Assembly (NCBI RefSeq): GCF_014805685.1
Contig: NC_060906.1
Coordinates: 18,668,164 to 18,732,163 of the forward strand
Direction of reading: 5' to 3'
From: Silurus meridionalis
Taxonomy: Eukaryota; Chordata; Actinopteri; Siluriformes; Siluridae
DNA length: 64,000 bases
The position numbers and the translations under genes were made by a program. Below the pieces are notes generated by a model, which had not been told where the DNA came from, did no database searches, and saw only the letters and a list, made by a program, of their open reading frames with translations. Positions 25,501 to 38,700 of the stretch are shown here, piece after piece (position 1 is the first letter of the stretch; every line of letters begins with the position of its first letter).

Positions 25501-26315
25501 TGGTTTAGCCTTCACTCCCCACCTGCATCAATGAGCCTCGGCCGCCCACGACGCTGTCGCTGGTTCATCATTGTTCCTTCCTTGAGCACTTTTGATAGAT
25601 TCTGACTACTGCAGACCAGGAACATCCCACAAGAGCTGTAGTTTTGGAGATGCTCTGACCCAGTCATCTAGACATCACAAAATGTTAATTTGCTGCCTTA
25701 TGATATCCCACCTACTAACAGGTGCCTTGATGAAGAGATAATCAGTGTAATTCACTTCACCACTCATAATGTTATGATGTCAATGTTATTTCTGATTGGT
25801 GTATAGCAGTCAAGGCAATTTGACTTAAAACCTGTTCATGCAGGTGCCTTAAATATGTCTAATAAACAAAAAGCACGTGTTATGTCCATGATCTACCCAC
25901 ATAGCAAAAAAGACCCCACTAGGACTGGAATCCACTCTTAACAACAATCTTGTTTTCATTCGTCGTGAAACAAGCACGTATCATTTTCTTAGATTTATTG
26001 TACAGTTTTTTCACAACCCTTTGCATGAACTCTATTTGAAAATTGTATATTTACCGCTCATAAATATCTAACTAATGATCAATAGGAAAAGTTCAGCTTT
26101 TTGTACTGTACTTCACACATGCAGTGTGTATGTGTGTGTTAGGGAGGCGGTTTTGGCTCGGAGTCTGCAGAAGCTTAGGGATCAGATAGTGAGAGTGAAT
26201 CTGATGGTGCAGGAAGCCACCTTCATTGCTGAGGAGCTCAACAAGAAAACCGACTACAGTGTTACACTGCAGATCCCTGCAGCCAACCTTAATGCCAACC
26301 GCAAGGTCAGGGGAT

Positions 26316-26384
<69 letters not shown>

Positions 26385-26457
26385 GAGAGAGAATGTGAAG
26401 GAATCTTCTGTATGACAAAATTAGTTTGCCCTATTCACAAAAGTCAATAATTGATTG

Positions 26458-26509
<52 letters not shown>

Positions 26510-28633
26510 AGGGATGCAGTGTTGAGTGAGCCAGCAGTGGAGGTGAGACGGAAGGGGAAGGGAAAGCAGATCTGGGCCTTGGAAAAGATGGAGAACAGAC
26601 TAGTGGACATGAGGGAGCTCTACCAGGAGTGGAAGGATTTTGATGAGAATCATGTACGATGACATTTAACTGTTTACCAAACACTTACACACACACACAC
26701 ACACACACAAAACAAATATGCCCAGAAAAATCCTGCAGGACAGAATTGAGCTCTTTACTTAGAGTGTTGAAAGAATAATTTTGTAAAAAATCTAATAAAC
26801 GACATGCACGTCTAATGTAGCTAATAAAATGTTTTTAAATAAACGTGTAAAAATCTATCATATATCATATCATATATCATATCATATCATATCATATCAT
26901 ATCATATCATATATCAGAAGGTGCCGTCATCTTCAAAAGAATGTTACACATTTTAGAAAATCTAATTCAAATTATTTTTTTTCATGATTTATTCAAATAG
27001 TGTTAACTGTTGTTATCTAATCTTTAATGCTTTGTATTTCAAGCCTATTAGTAATGAATTATTGAGGCTGGTGTGAAAAACAGCCCCTGCCATTTTTATT
27101 CTTGGTCCTCAGACCATTGCATGAAATCCATTCCTTTATAATCCCAGTCAAGCTCTTTTGCCTTTTGTCCTGGTACTCATTTAAACATTCTTTTCCCCCT
27201 GCAGCTCATGCGATCATACTTCAAGCGTGCTGATCCGTTCTTTGACGAACAGGAGAACCACAGTCTGATTGGAGTGGCTAACGTCTTTCTGTCCTGTCTC
27301 TTTTACGATGTTAAGCTGCGGTATGCCGTCCCCATCATTAACCAGAAAGGGGAGGTGCGTAACTGCGTTGTAACATAGCGCTGTGTACTTCTTGTTTCAG
27401 GGTTGTAATAACTGTAGTTCTGTTTTTGTGCACACATGAGTTATTAAAGAGATCTTTAGAGGAGTAAAATATTGTTTTTGGGCAGTATACAAAGAAATGG
27501 ACAGCAATGACCTAAAAAAAGTACAAAGGCTGTTTACCATGTTTCATATCATTACCTATTAAAGAACAACACAGTAAAACTGAGTTTTTATAAAACTCAT
27601 ATCTGTATAGTGATATCTCTATCCAAAATACATGCAAATGACTTTCAGTGATGACGATTTAAAATTATATCCATTCTAATCACTTATCAAAACTCTGCAT
27701 AGTAATCTTACTCACTCACTGCGAGTTATTTTAATATAGCGCCATAAGAAAAGTTTCTTTTTCCAACATATGTATGAAACAGTGCTGTAGAATTTGCACA
27801 AAGAAAAAAATAAACATCATACTTGGTGAAGCTGATGAAGCAATAGCCAACTAACCCGAGATTAACAATGTATAGATTTTTATCTCGCAATTTTTGTGTT
27901 TTTTTATTTATACAATAAACATAATTGTAAACCGTGTGTGTTTAGGTCTCAGGACGCCTGCACATTGAAGTGGAAAGAGTGAGTGGGACTTTGGAAACGG
28001 AGGCAAGACGAGAGGGGACTGCTACACACGAACGCAAACTAATCTGCAGGGTATGTAACTTTTGTTTCACATGAAAATGGCAAAATCCAAAAGGGACAGA
28101 ATGTATCTCTTACATGAAGCCAAATATTCGGGGACGCAAACTTTGACCATATAGTACATTTCCTCTGTTGACTTATGAGGATTGAGGGGGATCTTTTGGA
28201 GGGTATAGTGTGTGAACAGATGTACAACATAACCTCTTATTTACTTTACAGTCATATCACTGTCAAAGTCAAATATATTTATATCCTATGCAAGTTCATT
28301 CATTTTCTCTGTTTTATGTATTATATTATTATTCTAGCACTTAGACTGATTTTTCTCTCTGCCGCGTTTCAGATTAAGGTGTCTCAGGCCACGGGACTGC
28401 CGCAGAACCTCTCCAACTTTGTTTTTTGTCAGTATGATTTCTGGGGACAAGAGGAGCCGGTGTTCATCGCTCCTGAGGTTGATTTGTCCACACCAACTAC
28501 TCCGAACAGCAAAGAGCCACACTGCACTGTGGTTTTTGACAGCTGTAAGGTCAGTACTAGCAGAGATGAAGAATGAAGAACGATCCTATTTGATGCCATT
28601 GGTTGAATCAAATCGTAATTGACTAATGGTCAA

Positions 28634-28671
<38 letters not shown>

Positions 28672-29534
28672 CTCTAAATACAGTGTGACATCGAAGCACT
28701 GAAAAACAATCAAAAATGTATTTACAGAATTAAATTAGAACAGGATGTATATTTACAGAATCTCCCAAAAATGTTAAATATTTAAATCCCTGCCACCAGG
28801 ATGCTCCTGTGTCGGTCACGGATCATAAAAGTGAAACTTAAATCTGTCACAGGGGGATGGATTTATTCCCGCATGCTAAAAATGTTGTGAAAAGAAAAGA
28901 AGCTTTTAATATGTTTATTTCCGACATTAGCGGAATAGGTTGTATATTAACTTTTTGGGAGAAAAACTGTAGTTCTATGTGAAATCAGACATTGAGCACC
29001 CCCATATAACCAAAATGGCACGATCCTTGTTTCATAACACCTGTGACAAGATTCAACTGAGAGATACTGTATGTAGTCAAATCGGGCTCCTTTGGGTTCA
29101 CTCTTAAAACTATAGTTAATAATTAATGTATGAAGTTAATGTAATAAATAAATCCAGTGCATGTGGTGATTGCTAGAAATGTTTCAAAACTTAGTGTGGA
29201 TTTAAACACTAGTTGAAATGGAATGGGCTGCTGTAGTTTTCAGAAGGAGGCTATACCTGGAAAGGATGCATACTTTACAGTCATATTTTCCAATTTGCAA
29301 CTGTGGACTCAAAATAGCACAAAAAGTGTTTTTATTATAATCCTAATTTCATATTCGGCACATGTTCTTTTAGGATCTGGAAGTGACTGTGACTGAAGAT
29401 CTAATGGACTTCTTGGTTGAAGGCGCTGTGGCTGTTGAGGTTTACGGGCACAAAGTAGCAAACCCACGCCGAAACCTGGCACTCTGGGACCTGGGGGTGA
29501 TTCAGGACAAGACTCGCTCACTCCGGGAAAAGTA

Positions 29535-29577
<43 letters not shown>

Positions 29578-32500
29578 ATAGCAATAAAAAACAGTGCTAC
29601 TTTTAAGAATACAGACTCGAATAAAAGCAATACAATTTCAGTCATACGTAAAATAAATGAGCTCCAACATGAGCTAAAATATGAGATTAAAAATTCTAAG
29701 ATAAAAACTAAATAACAATATATTTCGTCTGGGTGAGGAAAAATCAACGTTTGTGTGACTGCACTGGGTCCTGTCTCAGGTGGAGTGAAGTGATGAGGAG
29801 GTTGGAGCTCTGGGTGCAGGTGTTAGAGCTGAACGAGGGAGGAGAGTTTGTCCCGGTGGAGGTGACCCCCGCTAAAGAGGTGCGCACCGGAGGGGTGTTT
29901 CAGCTCAGACAGGTATGTATGCTTCGTTTGCATGGGGATTTGTGTGTGTCTGTATGTAAATATATGCATATGTACTGTATATCTGTGCATACAGGGTCAG
30001 TCACGGCGGATTCGGGTGGAAGTTCGCTCCGTGCCGGATTCCGGCACTATGCCCCTTATGGCCGAGTGCGTGCTCAGCGTGCACGTGGGCAACATAGAGG
30101 TGCGGTCATCCTCAAGGGTGAGTTACTGTGGCACATCGATCACATGTTTATCACATATACACAAATGAGCTGTTTGTGTTAAACACACTGCTGCCTCTGT
30201 CTCTGCAGGTGGGAGACAGCGAGCTGGACAGCTATCAGGTGAGTGTGGACTGGAGTAGCAATTATATATCAGTACAATGGCTGTGGGAGACGGGTGTGTA
30301 GACGGGAAATGTCTGCCACTGTCTGTACATTAAGCAGGATACATTTGAAAGTGTTCATCTAAAAATACCCCTCATTAATGCTTGTTTTTCAATAGTTTCC
30401 CAAAAGTTGTTCATTCACACAAAAAAACAGATTCACACTAAAACATCTAAAAACGCTTACATCCAAAACGTAAGACGATTCGACCTGCTCTTTGAACGTC
30501 ACGGCAAGTACGTGTCCGTTTCTACAGTCCACACTGCATTTTCACATGTATCCACTTTGGAGGGAGTTTTTGTTAAATGAAAACAGTCGCAGTACTGGAA
30601 AAATATATGCTTTTCCAAACGAAAACTAAGGTCATTATAGATCGGTGCCAGTCTGGATCTGCACAGCTGTGATTGGTTGTTGAGGCAGCAGTTGTCATTG
30701 ACATGAAACACATGCAAAACACTAAACACATGGAAAACATAAGAGATTCTGACTTTGACATGTTTAGTTGGAATTTAAAATAATTATTTCAGATGTGTAG
30801 GAACACTGTATGATGATGTTTAGCATTTTGAGAAGAGATATCTTCTGCTTTAACTGTCTGATATAAGAAACTTCTCAGGTCAGGGGGTTTCTGAATACTT
30901 TGCGCAGCTCCTGTAAATCTGCAGCATGTGTGGTGTGGATGTGTTTACACAGGAGAAGGATTTGGAGCGACTGAAGGCACAGTGGCTCGCTACCCTCACT
31001 CAGAGACAAAAAAACCTGGACCAGCAGCTCCAAGATCTTGTCAGTAAGCCAGGTGAGACTGCAAGTATTGTCTCTTTAGTTCAGACAGGAATGAGAAGAT
31101 GGAAAGCAGGCATTGGGTAACTTAAAAAAAAAAAAAAAGGCAATATTCCTTCACTTTTTAGTGTTTTCTATTTTTTATCTCACACACACCTTTGTAGCTT
31201 TGTGTGTGCTCAGCTTTATCTGCACTGCTGCTCATTAAAACGCAGATCACTCCCAAATTACCCCCAGGTGCGAGATCTTTACCACTCACCTTCCCCTCCA
31301 TTCATTTATTGACACTCGGCCACACACACCTGCTTCTACAGTAGTTGATCAGCTAAGACATGTTTAGTGCTTGGGTCCAAGCTTGCACTTTAGTTTTGGA
31401 CGTAAGCTTTGAGGGAATCGTGTCTAAAACGTGACATTAGGCAACACCGAAGTGACTGATCTCTATTTCTGTCTTCTATCTCATTTATCCATTTTTACCT
31501 CCCTTTGCTTGCTTTTTATTTCGGCTTTCTCACTGTAGATAAATCAGAGGAAGATGTAGAGAGGGAGGCGCAGCTCCTGGAGTGTCGCCTGACTCTGACA
31601 GAAGAGAGGAATGCAGTGTTACTGCCTCCTGCTGGCAGTGGTATTCCTGGAGCTCCAGCTCACTGGTAAGGAGATCCTCTGAGCAGACTATGGAGTGCCC
31701 CCTTTTTTCCATGCTAAATGCCCAGGACTGTTTGATCAGGTTTTCCTTTTTATTTGCAGGGTTCCAGCACCGGGAATGGAGACGCACATCCCAGTCATCT
31801 TCCTAAATCTTACTGGTAAATTCTGCTTGATTTAAACATACTATATGCTCTAGCACCTTCATTCTAAAAGATTTATACTTGCTTATAGAAACGTTTGGGA
31901 AGTCGAAATGCACAACCCAGAACTTTTATTTTTTATCGGTTATGCCACACATGAAAACACAGCGCACTTTGAAAGGCAGCGTTTGAGTTCCTGAATACTG
32001 AAAACTGTTCACAGTAAATGTCAATTCCCCTTCTGTCCACAGCTGAAAATTTTCATGACGGTCTCTCGACTCCGCTGGCTGCAGGCATGGATGCTCTCCT
32101 GAGCCCAGAGGATGAGGACGATTTCTTTGAGCTGCAGATCGTAAAACACCATGATTCAAAGGTGAATAATTATTACATTACGTAGTGCCATGGGAGATCA
32201 GTGTATGTATTTGATTTGATTTTAGTATATTGATTTAGTCTTTTTGCAACATAATGCGACTACTGGTATCTATAAGTAATTAATGGAGCAGTTATACTGC
32301 TTGTGTATGTTACTATATTTTAAATATGTATTATCCGTTCATTTTGAATAACAAAGTTTATTTGTATTCAATTATGCCCTCATATCTATTATTTTCAGTT
32401 TCATATTTTGTCGATCTCGATAGTGTTTGGGTTTTATGTCACGCCTGGATAACACATTTACGTGTGTGATCAGGTGAAAGCCGAGGCATCATGGGACTCC

Positions 32501-32654
32501 ACAATACACGAGTGCGCGGAGCTGAGTCGAGGTGAAGGGCCGGAGCAGTTTGTGTATCTGACCGTACGCGTTGCTGTGCTCCTCAGTCACCCAGCAGAGA
32601 TGCAGCTAATCCTGCGCAAATGCATCTGTGTCAGTCTCACTGCACGACAGGTCA

Positions 32655-32723
<69 letters not shown>

Positions 32724-35700
32724 TATAGCAAACTATTGCCAAACATGCCATAATACACACATTAAGGTGTTTACTTTGCTCTAGTGATGTCATAATGCAT
32801 ATGACATACAGGTGCTTTGTATATGTAATTGATATCACATTATACATGACGGTGTATTCCATAATGCATCGTCTTTTATTACAGGATGTGTAAAAAGTCA
32901 GGAACCAATGGGAATATGTCAACCAATATCAATTAAAACACAGTTTGGTGGCTGAAATGTATATAGAGCATGTATAGCATGAGCATTTAGAGAATGTGTT
33001 CTTAATCTTAACGTTTTACAGTTTTTATTGATGTATTTTTTCGTATTTGTTGGGCGTTATGAAATTCAAGTCTGTCATATTGCATAATGGATTATTAGTA
33101 AGCAATGTTACATTATACATCATCTGGTGTATTGTTTCATTATTTTATTTTTTTTAAAGATATGATGAATTTATTGCTAAAATGTGAAAAGAAAATGAAG
33201 CTAAATTGGCATACGTTCCCTGCGGCCAGACTGAATGGGTTGTCGTATCTCCATAGACTTACTTATGTGGTTTCTCACACCATCACAACCATTTTGCCTA
33301 TAAAAATGATGCTGCAGAGCTCCAAATAGTATAAAGTTTGGAGGAAGACAGAATTTGGATAATAATTTTTCTTGTATTATTTAATATGATCTGATCAGCT
33401 ACATTTGGGGTACATTAAGTATCGTATTTGTCTTCCGTATTAACACGCCACATAATCTGAATGGGCATGTTAATTGATTCAGTAGCTTAGTTATATTAGG
33501 TTTTTCATGTAATAATAAACAAAATTATTATTGCCTTAGAATTGTAAAAGAGATGAAATTTTGCTTTCTACCACAGGGATTTGCTAAAAGCTTGCTGAAA
33601 AGGATGTCTCAACGTAGTAGCATTCCTGGCAGTGGAGTCACCTTCCAGATTGTCTCGAATGTCCCAGGGGTATTAATTCCACCTTAATGTATTTTTCCTT
33701 ATAGTCCTCACACCACAGTCCTTGGTACGTCATAATATTTGCTTACAGTAGTGTGGTCCTTCCTGGACAGTTCTTATTATTATCTGATGAATCAATCTAT
33801 AGATCTGATGAATCTATCTATAGATCTGATGAATCTATCTATAGATCTGATGAATCTATCTATAGATCTGATGAATCTATCTATAGATCTATCTATCTAT
33901 CTATCTATCTGTATATCAACTTCTCCGCTGTTTTACTACATATTGCTAGTCACGGACAAGTCTTCCATCTACACGATCCAATTATTTAAAATGTCAATAC
34001 TTTATTGATTGATTCAACTCGGTGTTTGTATTTAGGATGCTCAGGGCTCAGAGGACAGAGAGATGTTGGCCAGACTTGCCACCACTGCAGGGAAAAAAGC
34101 AGAGGACAGCGAGGCAGCAATCGAGAAGTACCTGCACACAGTCCTTGCTGTGGAGAACACACTCACACTGGACCGCCTCAGACAGGCATGGACACACACA
34201 CACTTTTATATCAATATCTATCTAAATATCTCGATCGATCGAGATAGCTATTTATAGCCGACTGGTTTGCTGCTTTGCATTCTAAATAATGTTCTCCACA
34301 TTAAAAATAATAAACGCATTCAGAGATTCTATGACATAAATGTTAAAAAGCTGATGCCAGACACTATACTTTCCTGAAGTGAGATAATAACCTACCCAGA
34401 GTTCATGCAGACATTCAGCAAAGATTTATTTTGTGATTGCAGTTTTTAAATAAAAAAATGTATATACTGTATATATGTTTATGTGAGAGCAGGAGGTGGC
34501 GGTGAAAGAGCAGCTTGCCAGCAAAGGGAAGAGTCAGAGACGCTGTCTCAGTTCTCCCAATGTCCAGGGGGTGAGTAAGAACTAAAAACTGAACATTACC
34601 TAAGATTTACTTAAAAAAAAAAAAACTGACACTATAATGACTGTAATGTCGTAGTTTCTACTGTCTGGGAGCAGGCAAGATCTTTCATTCAACCACAAGG
34701 CTGTTGTGACCCGAGCAAGTGGGGGGCAGGGGGGTTGGTGCGTGTTTAATGTGCGTGTTCGCTTCGCTTGAGTTCAATACGGTATTTTAAGACTTAAATG
34801 AGCTTGCCCCTACTGGGAAACTTTGCGGTATTTCAGACAAAACACAATTGTAATGACGCAATAAAAAAGCGCAGCAGCACACGGTTATCTGGATAAAAGC
34901 AACATGTCTGCGGTGTGCGGAGAGCGATTTGCAAAACATGCAATGCTGAAATTTCAAGAGGGGGTGTATCTGCAAAGAGTTTCTCCAAATCGGGTTTAAT
35001 TTATCACATGAAATCCAAACATCCCGATTTCCTTCTAAATATGAGAAGAACGCGGCGCAGAAAAGTAAAGTCAATCCGAGCATGCGCACTCCGTCTGTAG
35101 TGGACGTTTTTGAAAAGGCAGGAAAGTTTTCCAGTGATGGTGCCGAGGCAAAAGGCATAACACAAAAAATTATGGATTTCATTGCCTTTTGAATTGAATT
35201 TTCATTTCGGTGCATCCCTTAAAATATAATCGTTGGTGTGGCCCTCTGACACAATTCAGGTTTCTCATGTGGCCCCTTGTAAAAATTAATTGCCCACCCC
35301 TGCGGTATATTCATTTCACGCACATGCGCATTTGACGAAAATACCGTATTGAACTCAAGCGAAGTGAATACGCATATTAAAAAAAACGCACACAAAGTCT
35401 GTGTTTTCTACCATGAAACACGTGAAATCAAAGCATCGATCTGTTCTGACTGACACACATGTGAAAGAATTGCTTTGAGAGGCAACAACGGAATACGAGG
35501 CAGATTTGAAGGGGATTGTTCAAGGCAAGGAATGCCAAAAGTCCCACTAAGTAACATGCATAGTAAAAGAAAAACACTATTGTAAATTATTATATTTTTG
35601 TTTGTGGACTTGGTTGAACTGAGAGTTTGTGTGTGAGACAGTGCACACAATGTTCATTGTTGAAAATGACTGTCCTGTGGACTGTAGGAGTCAATTTCTG

Positions 35701-38700
35701 TCATTATGTTGGTGTGTGACATTTACAATAAATCTAGCTGAGCAGAGGTGTGTGTGTGTGTAAGAGGAAGGGATGGGTGATGTTCATGTGTGCCCATGTG
35801 TATGATGTGGCTCTTTGCGGTAACACAGTCAGAACTTTTTGCTCTCGGTCTCTGACTGGTTGGCCACCCCTGCATTAGAGAGTGTGGGGAGATGGAATTT
35901 AGAAAATGTTCAGAAGTTATTTCGAAAATGTTTTAAAAACCAAAACGGGAAATCTCTCATTCAAATAAAGTCGCACAAATCACAGTGCAGGTCAGACCAA
36001 AATCCATGTAGTTCAAGAATCACTGTAGGCTTCTACAGGCGAATTGTGTCAACAGTAGACATAAATCTGAGCACTAAGATTACATAACTTTAAAATAAAC
36101 ATTAGCAAAGCATTGAATGTTCACAGGATCACACTGGGCTTCATCATTACACATAAAAGAAGTTTGAAACAATTAGCACTCAGCTTAGGGATGGTCATTT
36201 GGCCAACCTCAGTAACCACCTAGAAGGGCTTTGGTCCACCGAGATTCCAATGGCTGCTTGGACAGAGTTTCCCCAAGAGAACTGCCAAGATGGGAGAACA
36301 TTCTAGGAGGACAATCTCAGAAATATTCCATTAATCAAGTGAACATGAGGAAAAGGATTTTTCTTTAATATCAGGCAAAAATTTAACAAAGCTGAACTTA
36401 AAGCTATGTCTGGCATAAAACAGGCACTGCTCATTAACTGGTAATATCATCCCTAAAGTAAAGCAGAGATGGCAAACGTACACACATCCTTTACTTAAGT
36501 AGAAATACAGATAATTATGTTTTTAGGTAAAAGTTCATCTCATAAATACTGACTACTTTAACTTGAGTGAAAAAGTGTGAGCTCTGACATGTACCTAAGT
36601 AAAAAGTAGCCATTACTACTACCTGTTTTAGTGTCACGCTGGTATCTGGACCTCACATTATAATATATTAATACAAAGAATTTCAAATTTTGTTATCTAA
36701 TGAATGTATTCAGGCTGAACATCCACCATATAGAACACATAGAATCAGGAATGTCTCTGTTCTCAGTCATGTGTACATTGCTGACTCCCTCTGTCTCATC
36801 CACATTAACCCCAAACTCCTTGTTGCCTTCTGCCTGCTCATTGTTAGCTTCGTAATCTAGTCTTATCTGTGGTGTGTGAGAGCCAGGAAATGCAATACAA
36901 TACACCATCGGTAGGTTAAAAAAGCCACACAATGACAAGCAAAAAACATCGATCATGTCACCAAATAGATTAAAACTAAAGTTTAAAGGATGTAAGAAGT
37001 AGAAAGTACAGATGTGTGTAGAAAGTCTAATAAGTGAAAGTAAAAAATAAATAGAAGAGTAAAGTACTGATACCAAAGAAATCTACTTAAGTACAGTAAC
37101 GAAGTATTTGTACTTTATTACTTCTTATCTCTGGAGTAAAGCACGGTGGTGGATGCTGCGGGGGTGTTGCTATGCCCTGGTTTCCTTTTGTGTCTGAATG
37201 ATGAGGAGCTCAGCCAAAGCTCAGAGCTATTACATCTCTTTGAACCCTTGAGAGAGACCTGAAGATGGCAGTTCAAAGACGCTCAAGATTCAGTCTGATG
37301 AAGCCCAAGAGGACCTATCAGAGAAAATGGGAAAAACTGCCAAAATCCATGTGTGAAAACTTGTAGAGACTTGAGCCAAAAAGACTTAAACCATACTTTG
37401 CTTCCACATGCTTCTAAAAAATTAGTTGGAAAAGAGTCTGAATTCTTGTCTGAGTGAGATTTCAGTTTTGATTTTGAATCAATTTGCACACGTTTCTAAA
37501 AACAGACAATTGTGTGTAGATTATTGGCCAAAAAAGAAAATACTACTTTGCTGATATTTTACAGATCTGATCACATCTTATGTGCTTTTGTCTTATGATC
37601 AAGAGCAGGCAATAAACTGTTCAGTTTTAGTTCCTTCTTGGGTCTTACTACTTCCCAAGTTGTCAAAAAACAACTGTGTTTTGCTTTTCTCAAAATATCT
37701 AGGCTGCTTGGGAGAAACACCAGGATATTACTGTCTCGCATTCATCACTTAAAAACGCACCCCTACATTCCGAACTCCCCTCGAATCCAGAGCCAGGTAA
37801 TGCACCCCTTCTACATTCTAATTTCGAGGTAGGCTGAGAATCACACAACCTTCTGGACACCAAAAGCCCACAATTCACGTTATTTGCAAATCTTATTGGA
37901 TTAATTAAGGGTTTTCTGCTTTAATAGGATTAACAAACAATATACTGCACAGCCCTGTGAAACATTGCCATATTTACAACATGACTCCACTCCTGAGACT
38001 GTAACCTTTCCAATGACATTTGTCTCACACACTTATTCACCATTTTTTTTTTTCTGTATAATATTATTCAAATGCCTAAGATAGATAGATGTGTTATTAT
38101 TGCATCTCGTTTTCTTTTGCGTAAAACTGATCTTTCTGTACACTTTTTTCAGGACTTGTAGGCATGGCTGCCTCTTATTTCTCCCCAGTTAAAGCTCTAG
38201 TAACTCCAATGCCCAAGATGCTCAAATCCCTGTTCCCTAAAAGAGAGGAGAAGAAAGACATGACCAGCCCTTATCTCTCACAGCCACAGGTATGGAAGTC
38301 CTGGTCAAACAAATACCTTGTTTGTAATGATTGATTGATCTTTTATTGTTGCAATCAATTAATCCAATTTTGATAACCTGCAAACCAGTATTTCAATACA
38401 ATTTCAATACATTTTTATTTGTATAGCCTGTTAAACGATAGACACCGCCAGAAGCAGCTTTAGAGATGAAGCGGTTATAAAGTCTTATAAAAGAATGTAC
38501 AAGTTTAGTGCTTAGAAGTTTGTTCCTTATAAATATAAGTTTATCCCTAATGAGAGGCTGTAGTGAGGAAAAAAAATCGCTGTTTAAACATTTATTGCGT
38601 GTTGAAAAAGCGAGTAAAAGACACTTATCAAAGTTCTTTGTTTTTATTAAAGTGTGGGCTGTTGAGATAACCGAGTACCTAATGTTTGACTCTCTTACAG

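Noticed and set aside
33739..34008. Repeat protein with SIDLMNL repeats
   Set aside because: It is a translation of the 21-bp intronic minisatellite, with no start context, splice support or conservation.
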